The notes under the pieces are model-generated. The model did no database searches. It was given only the letters and a program-made list of their open reading frames with translations, and was not told where the DNA came from. A program made the position numbers and the translations under genes. A stretch of 21,656 nt of DNA from CABHOJ01 sp965649545. GTDB taxonomy: Bacteria; Pseudomonadota; Gammaproteobacteria; Burkholderiales; Methylophilaceae. The stretch spans positions 1 through 21,656 of the forward strand of contig CBFGLF010000018.1 in NCBI GenBank assembly GCA_965649545.1. The letters run 5' to 3'. Positions 14,829 to 21,656 of the stretch are shown piece by piece; position 1 is the first letter of the stretch, and every line of letters starts with the position of its first letter.

Positions 14829-17360
14829 TCAGCCCAACTGTTCTGCACAACGACGGATATCGGCAGCGATCTCCGAACCCCGTGCGTAACGTTTGTCGAT
14901 ATCCTTCTCCAGCATGCGATCGATGATATCCGACAGGCACTGCGGCAAATCAGGATTGATGGTCTTCACGCCAGCATGGGTCTCGTTGGCGATCTTGAAC
15001 ATCAGGGTCGCCATCGAATCGCCGGTGAACGGCAACTGCCCTGTACTCATCTGGTACAGCATCACGCCTAATGAGAACAGGTCGGAACGGCCGTCGACCT
15101 TCTTGCCGGCCAGTTGCTCGGGCGACATGTAGCTTGGCGTCCCCAGCACCATGCCGGTCTTGGTCTTGGAGGAGTCGGTGATGCGAGCGATACCGAAGTC
15201 GGTGACCTTGACCACGCCGGTATCGACCTCGTACATGATGTTCGCCGGCTTGATATCCCGGTGCACGACATTGTTACCGTGGGCGTAATCCAGTGCATCC
15301 GCCGTCTTGGCGACGATATCCATGACCTTGGCCAGAGGTAGCAGGTTGTCGGGTTTGGTGTAGGGCGCCAGATCCTTGCCCTTGAGGAATTCCATGGCGA
15401 TATACGCCAGGTCATGTTCCTCGCCAGCGTCGTACATGGTGACGATGTTGGGATGGCTGAGGCGGCCCGCTGTCTCGGCTTCACGGAAGAAGCGTTCTTT
15501 CACCTCGACCAGCTCGTCCGGTTCGAATTCCTGGGCCAAGGCCATGGTCTTGATGGCGACCACCCGGCCGATCTTGGGATCCTTGCCGAGATAGACCACG
15601 CCCATGGCACCCTTGCCCAGCTCTTTCTCTACCTGATAACGGCCCAGCATAGGCTTTTCCACGGTGCCGTCGTTGAGGATCATGGTGCCGCTATTGGTAC
15701 GCCCTCCACCGACCCCACCGAGGATGACGGTTTCAGCCATGGCTTTGGAACGGGCCAGACGCTGTTCCAGATCCTTGTATTTGGGATTGAAGTCCGCCAT
15801 GTACCCGAACACCGATTCCGCCTTGTTGAACTGGCGCTTGCGCTCGAAATCCAGGGCCAGGTTATAGAGTACGTCCATCACACTGTCGTCCATCGGGCAC
15901 TTCCGCAGGCGGTCGAACGCCATGTCGAGCTGCCCCTGGCTTTGGAACATGAGCGCCAGGTTGCGATTACTCTCGGCGGATTCCGCCTCGGACTTGATCT
16001 TGCCTTTCTCGGTCAGCAGGAAGCGCTTGGTCGTCAGCAAGGCATGACCGACCACGAGCAAGGCGGCGGGCGTGACCAGCTGTAGCCACATGCCTTGTTG
16101 CGTGAGCAGGATATAGCTGGCTACGAGCAAGGCGATCAATAACACGGCGGTGATCGCTGCGGCCGTGCCCGCGTTCAGTCTCGGCAGCAGCACGATGAGG
16201 TACAAGGCGATCAGTAGCCAAGCCCCACGCTCAGCCCAGACTGCCCAGGTGGGCACGACGAAGAAATCCTCGTTGAGGATGCTGGCGACAGAGTGTGCCA
16301 AGGTCTCGATCGGCTTCATGCTCGATGAGATCGGCGTGATCTGGCTGTCACCGATCCCGCCCGCTGTGGCACCGATCAGTACGATACGGTCGCGGTACTT
16401 CTCGACCGGGATCTTGCCACTGTAGACGTCATAGAAGGAGTCGACCGGGAACACCGATCGCCCATCCTGACCTGCATAGAAGAAGGTGTTCATCTGCAGG
16501 AACGGGTCGGTCGCGATATTGAGCTTGCCCAAGCGCACGCCCTCGCCCAGGCGCGGCTGGATATCCGTCGGCTTCAGGTTGAGGTAGCGCGCGGCGATCT
16601 GTAGCGATAGCGAAGGATAATACTGATCGTAATAGGCGAGGACCAAGGGTTCCGAACGGATCGCCCCGTCGACATCGGGATTGGCGTTCAAATGGCCGAT
16701 GGCTGCCGCTTGTTCGCCGATCTCGGGGATAGGCGGAAATGCCGAGACGGTGGGGATCGGTAGCATGCCTGTGCGTTCGGCATCGACGCGATCCTGGATC
16801 TTGGTGAGTGCGTTGCGGCTCACATAATCCGGCAAGGGCTTGTCCGGGTTACCTTGCGGTTCGCCGATGACGAAAGGCATGGCCAGCACGACATTACCCG
16901 CTTGCTTCAGGCTTTCGGCCAACTTGGTATCGGTGTTGAGGGCGGATTGCGCCTGCTTCAGCAATTCGTCGAGGCCGGACGCCTCAGGGGCGGTGGTCGG
17001 GATGGAGGACTGGGCGATGAATTCAGCGAGCTTGTTGATATAAGCAAGGCCGGGGTCGATCTGTGGCTCAACGAAGAACACCGTATTGCCGATCACCTTG
17101 GCCTGGGCTGCCGACAGCATATCGGTCATCTTGGCGTGGGTCTCGCGCGACCAGGGCCAGCGGCCGATGTTGGCGATACTTTGATCGTCGATCGCGATGA
17201 TGGCGATCTTGTCACCTGCGTCTCTGGCTGACCCTTGAACACCGATGTCGTAGGCTTTGCGCTCCAGGCCCTGCAACAGGCTGCCACTGCCGGCGACCAG
17301 GAAAATCAACGAGATCAGTAGGCCCGCGAACCAGTCGGACTTCCAGAAAGTCTTTTTCAA
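14829..17360 (-). CDS. CHASE2-domain transmembrane Ser/Thr protein kinase
   Basis: 843 residues. One TM helix (about 11-29) leads into a periplasmic CHASE2 sensor (about 30-370, including IAIDDQSIANIGRWPWSRE and RIVLIGATAGGIGDSQITP). Three TM helices follow (about 379-395, 397-418, 427-443), then a cytoplasmic helical TPR-like linker (about 462-540), then a C-terminal kinase domain (574-843). The kinase is complete: GKGAMG loop (582-587), VAIK (Lys604), Glu628, HRDIKPAN (699-706), DFG (721-723) and TPSYMSPEQ. The start codon is TTG: an in-frame TAA lies four codons upstream, and GGGGAG at 17365-17370 is 4 bases away. The order sensor-TM-kinase is the reverse of PknB-type kinases, which carry an extracellular C-terminus. 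It heads the signalling operon; the ligand is unknown. Confidence 0.95.
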   Translation of the reverse strand: MKKTFWKSDWFAGLLISLIFLVAGSGSLLQGLERKAYDIGVQGSARDAGDKIAIIAIDDQSIANIGRWPWSRETHAKMTDMLSAAQAKVIGNTVFFVEPQIDPGLAYINKLAEFIAQSSIPTTAPEASGLDELLKQAQSALNTDTKLAESLKQAGNVVLAMPFVIGEPQGNPDKPLPDYVSRNALTKIQDRVDAERTGMLPIPTVSAFPPIPEIGEQAAAIGHLNANPDVDGAIRSEPLVLAYYDQYYPSLSLQIAARYLNLKPTDIQPRLGEGVRLGKLNIATDPFLQMNTFFYAGQDGRSVFPVDSFYDVYSGKIPVEKYRDRIVLIGATAGGIGDSQITPISSSMKPIETLAHSVASILNEDFFVVPTWAVWAERGAWLLIALYLIVLLPRLNAGTAAAITAVLLIALLVASYILLTQQGMWLQLVTPAALLVVGHALLTTKRFLLTEKGKIKSEAESAESNRNLALMFQSQGQLDMAFDRLRKCPMDDSVMDVLYNLALDFERKRQFNKAESVFGYMADFNPKYKDLEQRLARSKAMAETVILGGVGGGRTNSGTMILNDGTVEKPMLGRYQVEKELGKGAMGVVYLGKDPKIGRVVAIKTMALAQEFEPDELVEVKERFFREAETAGRLSHPNIVTMYDAGEEHDLAYIAMEFLKGKDLAPYTKPDNLLPLAKVMDIVAKTADALDYAHGNNVVHRDIKPANIMYEVDTGVVKVTDFGIARITDSSKTKTGMVLGTPSYMSPEQLAGKKVDGRSDLFSLGVMLYQMSTGQLPFTGDSMATLMFKIANETHAGVKTINPDLPQCLSDIIDRMLEKDIDKRYARGSEIAADIRRCAEQLG

Positions 17361-17364
17361 CGCG

Positions 17365-17371
17365 CTCCCCT
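17365..17371 (-). promoter_or_regulatory. Ribosome binding site fixing the TTG start of the kinase
   Basis: On the minus strand AGGGGAG is followed by CGCG and then TTG at 17360. With the in-frame stop just upstream, it identifies the rare TTG as the start. TTG probably lowers kinase yield relative to the downstream genes. Confidence 0.65.
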
Positions 17372-17463
17372 TTTATTGTTCGATCGTCGTGCTCGATCGC
17401 TATCGCGCCATCCATGCTGATACCGGCGAGTTCCCCATCGCTTGCCCGACATGGTCGAACTAG

Positions 17464-17484
17464 ATATCAGCAGCATTGATATTA
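17464..17484 (-). promoter_or_regulatory. Candidate operator and -10 box before the kinase operon
   Basis: A perfect dyad ATATCA-N7-TGATAT lies at 17464-17482. On the minus strand TAATAT (17479-17484) overlaps one arm and could be a -10 box, although no good -35 is found at 17 bases. It is about 105 bases before the kinase start and just past the nusB terminator, where a promoter for the kinase operon must lie. The dyad is seen; promoter and operator roles are inference. Confidence 0.25.
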
Positions 17485-17522
17485 CACGCGATTTTTTTCA
17501 AAAAGAAGACCAGACAAGCAAA

Positions 17523-17561
17523 AGCCTGCTGTTCTGCCCTCATCGGCAAAACAAGCAGGCT
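17523..17561 (-). terminator. Hairpin terminator after nusB
   Basis: AGCCTGCT and AGCAGGCT form a perfect 8-base-pair stem around a 23-base loop that can itself pair TGCC with GGCA. On the minus strand the hairpin starts about 20 bases after the nusB stop and is followed by a short TTT and pyrimidine-rich DNA. The U-tract is weak, so termination may be partial. It separates the formate dehydrogenase/ribH/nusB unit from the kinase operon. Confidence 0.5.
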
Positions 17562-17580
17562 GATTGTGTCGAACGCTGCC

Positions 17581-18078
17581 TTAACGGTTCGCGCGGCTGA
17601 CTTCGGAAGGGCGTGCCTCTGCAGCGAGTTTATCCAGGACGCCATTCACATATTTATGACCATCGGTGCCGCCATAGAGCTTGGCCAGCTCGACACCTTC
17701 GTTGATGGCGACGCGATAAGGGATACTCGGATCGTGGATCAGCTCGAACGCCGACAGATAGAGGATCGCATGCTCGATCGGGCTGAGCTCGGCCGCCGTT
17801 CGGTCAAGGAAACTGCCGAGCCGATCATCGAGCTCCGGCATATGTTGCAGCACGCCATCCAGCAGCTGACGCAGGTAATCCTGGTCGGCACGTTCGTAAT
17901 CCGGGTCATCCATCAGGTCACGCATGACCATCTTGTGCTCTGCCTGATTGATCAGCGCACGATAGATGCCCTTGAGCACCAGCTCGCGGGATTTGCGACG
18001 GTTCTTGCTGACCTTGGGTTTGGCCGCAGATCTCGGGGCGGCGGGGTTCTGCCCTGTGGGTTTCTGTTCAGTGCTCAT
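17581..18078 (-). CDS. nusB: Transcription antitermination factor NusB
   Basis: 165 residues. Binds boxA RNA with NusE (S10) in rRNA and lambda-type antitermination complexes. The core from about residue 25 has the NusB pattern: RRKSRELVLKGIYRAL at the start of helix 1, DYLRQLLDGVL, and the well-conserved segment EHAILYLSAFELIHDPSIPY then RVAINEGVELAKLYGGTDGHKYVNGVLDKLA. A Pro/Ala/Lys-rich extension of about 25 residues precedes the core, as in other betaproteobacterial NusB proteins. The start overlaps the ribH stop by 4 bases (ATGA), the usual ribH-nusB coupling. The expected thiL is not next in line; a hairpin terminator follows. Confidence 0.97.
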   Translation of the reverse strand: MSTEQKPTGQNPAAPRSAAKPKVSKNRRKSRELVLKGIYRALINQAEHKMVMRDLMDDPDYERADQDYLRQLLDGVLQHMPELDDRLGSFLDRTAAELSPIEHAILYLSAFELIHDPSIPYRVAINEGVELAKLYGGTDGHKYVNGVLDKLAAEARPSEVSRANR

Positions 18079-18524
18079 AGCTGCCTAAGAAGGTTGGCCA
18101 TCTCGATCGCGACCGTAGCCGCTTCGGCACCCTTGACCGACATGCGAGCGATGGCCTGATCGTCGTCCTCGGTAGTGAGGATGGCATTGGCGACCGGGAT
18201 GCCGGTGCTCAACTGCACGTCGGAGACGCCGCGCGCGGACTCGTTGGCCACCACTTCGAAATGATAGGTCTCGCCGCGGATGATCGCCCCCAGAGCGATC
18301 AGGGCGTCGAACTCATCGGTATCGGCCATCTGGTGCAGCACGACCGGCGTCTCCAGCGCGCCCGGCACTGTGGCCAGTACGATATCGTCGGCATCGACGC
18401 CGAGCTTCAGCAATTCCGCCTCGCAAGCGGCCAACAGGCCATTGCCGATCTCGGGATTGAAACGCGACAGTACGATGCCGATACGCATGCCCGAGCCGTC
18501 GAGATTGATTTCAAGTTTCTTCAC
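18075..18524 (-). CDS. ribH: 6,7-dimethyl-8-ribityllumazine synthase
   Basis: Penultimate step of riboflavin synthesis: condenses 5-amino-6-ribitylaminouracil with 3,4-dihydroxy-2-butanone 4-phosphate in the cytoplasm. 149 residues from a GTG at 18524, giving MKKLEINLDGSGMRIGIVLS. An internal ATG at 18488 would remove the conserved first strand, and the frame open to 18878 is non-coding because it runs antiparallel to nothing but through the upstream gene. Motifs: SRFNPEIG (substrate Phe), VPGALETPVVLHQMA, LGAIIRGETYHFEVVANESARG with the catalytic His, and LSTGIPVANAILTTED. It lies 26 bases after the small exported protein of the formate dehydrogenase operon and overlaps nusB by 4 bases. Confidence 0.96.
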   Translation of the reverse strand: MKKLEINLDGSGMRIGIVLSRFNPEIGNGLLAACEAELLKLGVDADDIVLATVPGALETPVVLHQMADTDEFDALIALGAIIRGETYHFEVVANESARGVSDVQLSTGIPVANAILTTEDDDQAIARMSVKGAEAATVAIEMANLLRQL

Positions 18525-18550
18525 TAAGTGTCCAGTCAGGGATGATTGAT

Positions 18551-18799
18551 CTATTTCTTGGTCGCAGCCACCACCGGCACGGCGGGTGGGGCGTTCTTGT
18601 GCGTCGCGCGGTAACGCTGGGCGACACGGTCCTGCGCCGCAGCGAGGGCCGCTTTCGCCGCCTCTTCGCCTTTGGCCTTCTTTTCCGCGTCCGCGAGTTT
18701 CTTTTGCGCCTCTTCTGGTGTGGGATCCGGCAATCTGGCGTGAGCGTTCAGGCTCAGCGTTAGCATCACCAGAGCGGCGGTCATCCATAAGGTCTTCAT
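18551..18799 (-). CDS. Small exported helical protein of the formate dehydrogenase operon
   Basis: 82 residues. A signal peptide (cleavage near AHA-RL, about residue 21) is followed by one long Ala/Lys/Glu-rich helix (PTPEEAQKKLADAEKKAKGE onward, about 27-68) and a short Pro/Val/Ala tail ending in TKK. It has no cysteine and no TM segment in the mature part, so it is a soluble periplasmic protein. Its ATG overlaps the stop of the cytochrome b gamma subunit gene by 4 bases (ATGA), which ties it firmly to that operon. The function is unknown. A structural or assembly role for the periplasm-facing dehydrogenase is inference from position. Confidence 0.8.
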   Translation of the reverse strand: MKTLWMTAALVMLTLSLNAHARLPDPTPEEAQKKLADAEKKAKGEEAAKAALAAAQDRVAQRYRATHKNAPPAVPVVAATKK

Positions 18800-19773
18800 C
18801 TGGATTTGCCCCCTTGTTTGACTTCCTCGTACCAGAGTTCGTGGTGCTCCTTGGCCCAGGTCTCGTCGACTTCGCCATCCTTCATCGCGGCGAACGCGCC
18901 TTCCGCGCCCACGGTCCCCATATAGATGTGCCCAAAGGAACCGGCGATGAACAGGAGGGCACCGATCAGGTGGATCAGGTTGGCGATCTGCATGGTGTAG
19001 CGACCCTGGCCGAATACCGGAAAGTCGAGCACGAATCCGGACAGGCTGACGAGGATGCCGAGGAAGGCCACACCGCCCCAGAACCAGGCCTTCTCGGCCG
19101 CATTGAATTTGCCGGAAGGGACGTGCATCTTGCCAGTCAGCACCTTGTGGGCGTTCTTCACCCAGAGCATGTCGATCTTCTTCGGCCAGTTATCCTTGAG
19201 ATAGCTGAAGAACAACAGAGCGACCGAGACGAAGAACAGCGGACCCAGCAGGTTATGTACGTTCTTTGCGGTGATGGCGACCCAGGAATAGGCATGATGG
19301 CCCATGAGCGGGATCAGTACATGTTTGCCGAACAACAGCACGAGACCGGTGATGCCCATGATGACGAAACTGATGGCCGTCGACCAATGGACCGTACGTT
19401 CCCAGGGGGTGAAGCGCGTGAGTTTGCGGCCTGTCGGTGCATCATGCAGCTTGATCGGGCCGGAAACGAAATAGAACACCGCCATCATCAGCGGCATCAC
19501 CAGCACCAGCAAACCACCGTAGAAGGTGATCGGGCCATTGCGCAGCATGCGCCATTCGTGACCTTCCTTTTGCTGGAATACGCCGGCTTCACGATTGCGC
19601 GACTGGGTGTAACCCATGATGCCGGCCTCGGCCTTGGCGCGCGCATCGGCATCATTGTCTTTGACAGCGACGGCGCTCTGCGGCGTCGCGGCATCAGTCT
19701 CGGCTGCATGCACCAGGCCGCTGCCGATGAATAGGCTCAGGCTCAACACGAGCCAAAATCTTGTCAGGTTCAT
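18796..19773 (-). CDS. Formate dehydrogenase gamma subunit, cytochrome b556
   Basis: Membrane diheme cytochrome b that takes electrons from the Fe-S subunit and reduces quinone. 325 residues, longer than E. coli FdnI (about 217) because of an N-terminal exported extension: a signal-like helix (2-22) and a hydrophilic segment (24-75) with NREAGVFQQKEGHEWRMLRN. TM helices lie at about 82-104, 130-150, 170-192, 228-250 and 264-284. Candidate heme ligands are His129 (RTVHWSTA), His173 (NVHNLLG) and the pair His268 and His282, 14 apart as in FdnI His155/His169. The long form is typical of FDH3-type enzymes. The ATG at 19773 is 22 bases after the small lipoprotein gene. Confidence 0.95.
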   Translation of the reverse strand: MNLTRFWLVLSLSLFIGSGLVHAAETDAATPQSAVAVKDNDADARAKAEAGIMGYTQSRNREAGVFQQKEGHEWRMLRNGPITFYGGLLVLVMPLMMAVFYFVSGPIKLHDAPTGRKLTRFTPWERTVHWSTAISFVIMGITGLVLLFGKHVLIPLMGHHAYSWVAITAKNVHNLLGPLFFVSVALLFFSYLKDNWPKKIDMLWVKNAHKVLTGKMHVPSGKFNAAEKAWFWGGVAFLGILVSLSGFVLDFPVFGQGRYTMQIANLIHLIGALLFIAGSFGHIYMGTVGAEGAFAAMKDGEVDETWAKEHHELWYEEVKQGGKSR

Positions 19774-19795
19774 ACGCTCACTCTTCCCCTATGCC

Positions 19796-20032
19796 TTACT
19801 GACCGGGTGACCGGTCACTGGTACGCGGATGTTCGTTCTGTCTCAGGGCGCGCTGGTTGACGGCTTCCGACCAGGCCGCAGGATCCTGCTTGAATTGTGC
19901 GTTATCCCAATGACGCTGGTCGGTCTTGCCTTGATAGCCGTTGTCCTCGTAGGCGACCGATTGCTGGTATTCGCCGCAAGCGGAAAGCGTCAAGCATACG
20001 GCGATGATCCAAAAGCGATGCTGGCGCTTCAT
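19796..20032 (-). CDS. Small lipoprotein between formate dehydrogenase beta and gamma genes
   Basis: 78 residues. Lipoprotein signal with lipobox LSAC (Cys19); residue 20 is Gly, so outer-membrane sorting is plausible. The mature part is hydrophilic and Gln/Asp/Trp-containing (NGYQGKTDQRHWDNAQF, then AAWSEAVNQRALRQNEHPR) with no further cysteine. The start at 20032 overlaps the beta-subunit stop as ATGA, with GGAG ten bases upstream. The frame is open 18 codons further, but those lie inside the beta gene. I do not know its function. Its fixed place inside the operon, and the regular W-containing pattern, suggest a conserved accessory factor rather than chance. Confidence 0.8.
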   Translation of the reverse strand: MKRQHRFWIIAVCLTLSACGEYQQSVAYEDNGYQGKTDQRHWDNAQFKQDPAAWSEAVNQRALRQNEHPRTSDRSPGQ

Positions 20033-20676
20033 GTCTTGTCCGCTCCCGCGTTTTCCTCGCGGCCATAGGCCATATCCCAGCCCCATTTGTGCTCGCCGTA
20101 ACCGCGGTTCTGCACGCGCTCGGCGAGGATGCCGGAAATGACATCACCGTCACCGGCGAGCAGCGACTTGGTAGAGCACATCTCGGCACACAACGGCAAC
20201 TTGCCTTCAGCCAGTCGGTTGCGACCGTACTTTTCGAATTCTTCCTGGCTGGCATTCTCTTCTTCACCCGGCCCACCGGCACAGAAGGTGCACTTGTCCA
20301 TCTTGCCACGCGCGACGAAATAGTCGGTGGCAGATTCGCCCGGGCCTTGACCCGCAGAACCCGGGAACTGCGGCGCCCCGAACGGGCAGGCATAAGAGCA
20401 GTACCCGCAACCGATACAGATGTCCTTGTCATGCAGGACCACACCGTTCTCGGTCTTGAAGAAACAGTTGACCGGGCACACCGCCATGCATGGTGCATCC
20501 GAACAATGCATACAAGCCACCGAGACGGATTTTTCACCCGGCTGGCCGTCGTTCATGGTGATGACGCGGCGACGGTTGATGCCCCAGGGGACTTCATGCT
20601 CGTTCTTACAGGCCGTGACGCAGGCATTGCATTCGATGCAGCGCTCGACATCACAGATGAATTTCATTCTTTCCAT
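20029..20676 (-). CDS. Formate dehydrogenase beta subunit, four [4Fe-4S] clusters
   Basis: Electron-transfer subunit between the molybdopterin alpha and cytochrome b gamma subunits. 215 residues. Sixteen cysteines form four cluster sets: 13/16/19/23, 55/58/63/67, 87/90/93/97 and 129/132/163/167, with extra Cys8 and Cys71. There is no C-terminal TM anchor, unlike E. coli FdnH/FdoH (about 290-300 residues), so it matches the shorter FDH3-type beta subunit, which rides on alpha and gamma. Start is taken at the ATG at 20676 with GGGGA six bases upstream; Met4 is an alternative. It begins 9 bases after the alpha stop and ends overlapping the small lipoprotein gene. Confidence 0.95.
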   Translation of the reverse strand: MERMKFICDVERCIECNACVTACKNEHEVPWGINRRRVITMNDGQPGEKSVSVACMHCSDAPCMAVCPVNCFFKTENGVVLHDKDICIGCGYCSYACPFGAPQFPGSAGQGPGESATDYFVARGKMDKCTFCAGGPGEEENASQEEFEKYGRNRLAEGKLPLCAEMCSTKSLLAGDGDVISGILAERVQNRGYGEHKWGWDMAYGREENAGADKT

Positions 20677-20685
20677 AGTTTTCCC

Positions 20686-21656
20686 CTACGCCCTTTCAAA
20701 CTTACAGAGCGTGACTTTCGTTTCCTGCATCATGGTCACCGAGTCATAGCCGTACGTGGTGGCAGTGTTGACCGCTTCGCCGCGGACATAGGGTGCCGCG
20801 CCTTCCGGGTATTTATCCAGCAAGTCCTTGCCTTGCCACCAGCCGCCGAAGTGATAGGGCATGAAAGCCACGCCCGGTGCGACCCGCTCGGTCAGCATGG
20901 CTCGCACCTTGATGCGTACCTTGGTGGGCGTCTCGACCCAGATGTAATCGTTGTTGTTGACGCCTTGACCCTTGGCATCGGCCGGGTTCACTTCGCAGAA
21001 CATCTCCTGCTGCAGTTCGGCCAGCCATGGGTTGGAGCGGGTCTCTTCGCCACCCCCCTCGTATTCGACCAGACGACCGCTGGTCAGCACGATAGGATAG
21101 CCATCGGCCGCATCGATGTTGGCCTGCTGTACCGACTCGAACAGCGTCGGTACCCGCCAGAAGGACTTCATATCCTTTTGCGCAGGGAACTTGCTGACGA
21201 GGTCTTTGCGTTTGGTGTACAGCGGCTCGCGATGTACCGGTACGGGATCCGGGAAGTTCCAGACCACGGCCCGCGCCTTGGCATTGCCGAACGGCGCGCA
21301 CCCGTGCTTGATGGCGACGCGGATGATGCCGCCCGACAGGTCGGTCTTCCAGTTCTTGCCTTCGGCCTTGGCCTTTTCCTCTTCGGTCAGTTCGTTCCAC
21401 CAGCCCAGCTTCTTCAACAGCACATGGTCGAATTCGGGATAGCCACCCTCGAGGTCGGAATCTTTCACCGTGACGCTGTCTTCTGCCAGCAGGCTGACGC
21501 CATCGCGCTCGACGCCGAAGTTGGCGCGGAAACCCATGCCGCCACGGGCCACCGGCACCGAGGTATCGTAAAGGTTGGGCGAACCCGGATGCTTCATCTC
21601 CGGTGTGCCCCAACATGGCCATGGCAACCCATAGTAGTCGCCGGCACAGGGGCCTT
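20686..21656 (-). CDS. Formate dehydrogenase alpha subunit, molybdopterin catalytic chain (C-terminal part)
   Basis: The last 322 residues of the formate-oxidising subunit; the N-terminus, signal, Fe-S site and active-site (Sec)Cys lie beyond the window. The frame runs to the edge with no start, beginning GPCAGDYYGLPWPCWGTPEM, a segment typical of FdoG/FdnG. The C-terminal molybdopterin-dinucleotide-binding domain is clear from about 21100 downward: VLTSGRLVEYEGGGEETRSN, then CEVNPADAKGQGVNNNDYIW and APGVAFMPYHFGGW. Ends with TAG at 20686. Followed by beta, lipoprotein, gamma and the small helical protein in one operon. Whether it is a Mo or W enzyme, and Sec or Cys, cannot be decided here. 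Confidence 0.95.
   Translation of the reverse strand, partial: GPCAGDYYGLPWPCWGTPEMKHPGSPNLYDTSVPVARGGMGFRANFGVERDGVSLLAEDSVTVKDSDLEGGYPEFDHVLLKKLGWWNELTEEEKAKAEGKNWKTDLSGGIIRVAIKHGCAPFGNAKARAVVWNFPDPVPVHREPLYTKRKDLVSKFPAQKDMKSFWRVPTLFESVQQANIDAADGYPIVLTSGRLVEYEGGGEETRSNPWLAELQQEMFCEVNPADAKGQGVNNNDYIWVETPTKVRIKVRAMLTERVAPGVAFMPYHFGGWWQGKDLLDKYPEGAAPYVRGEAVNTATTYGYDSVTMMQETKVTLCKFERA

Noticed and set aside
17460..17645. 61-codon minus-strand frame over the nusB 3' end and terminator
   Set aside because: It overlaps nusB out of frame and reads through the hairpin. It has no ribosome site or recognisable feature.
18525..18878. N-terminal extension of ribH to 18878
   Set aside because: The extra 118 residues are an Arg/Gly-rich read of the overlapping small-protein and gamma genes in another frame. 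Lumazine synthase is about 150 residues, and the GTG at 18524 gives the normal N-terminus.
18586..19734. 382-codon plus-strand open frame opposite the gamma subunit gene
   Set aside because: It is antisense to the cytochrome b gene and the small exported protein. It is His/Asp/Gln-rich with no domain.

Overview
The window reads as chromosomal DNA of a Gram-negative bacterium, most likely a betaproteobacterium (Nitrosomonadales/Gallionellales-like; this is inference). Reasons: LpxH (lipid A synthesis), outer-membrane efflux and lipoprotein genes, moderately high GC by eye, the overlapping ribH-nusB pair, and the run cysS / TPR protein / L,D-transpeptidase / two cyclophilins / lpxH, a grouping I associate with that class. 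Coding density is high. No tRNA, rRNA, insertion sequence, integrase, attachment site or CRISPR array was seen. No gene-free stretch exceeds 300 bases; the largest gaps are 17361-17580, 6156-6305, 4359-4490 and 13165-13251.

Layout. (1) 1-4778, minus: a heavy-metal efflux operon of a small exported protein, a TolC-family outer-membrane factor, a lipoprotein periplasmic adaptor and an HME-RND pump cut by the window start. It begins 6 bases after cysS (4785-6155, minus). (2) 6306-10925, plus: an envelope-maintenance run of a TPR protein and an L,D-transpeptidase that share a C-terminal Cds6/NTF2-like domain, an exported and a cytoplasmic cyclophilin whose genes overlap, lpxH, and a small thioredoxin-like [2Fe-2S] protein overlapping lpxH. 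(3) 17360-10954, minus: a compact signalling operon of CHASE2-TM-Ser/Thr kinase, PP2C phosphatase, two-FHA protein, GAF-HD-GYP c-di-GMP phosphodiesterase, and a four-helix membrane protein built from two copies of one unit. (4) 21656-17581, minus: a respiratory formate dehydrogenase operon (alpha partial, Fe-S beta, small lipoprotein, cytochrome b gamma, small exported helical protein) running with only 26 bases of gap into ribH and nusB, then a hairpin terminator at 17523-17561.

How they work together. Region 3 holds writer (kinase), eraser (phosphatase) and reader (FHA) of Ser/Thr phosphorylation beside a c-di-GMP hydrolase. This suggests that a periplasmic CHASE2 signal is passed through phosphorylation to c-di-GMP turnover and perhaps to the duplicated membrane protein. 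It is the best candidate in the window for a little-described system. Region 4 carries two small exported proteins fixed in the formate dehydrogenase operon by 4-base overlaps, which are candidate accessory factors.
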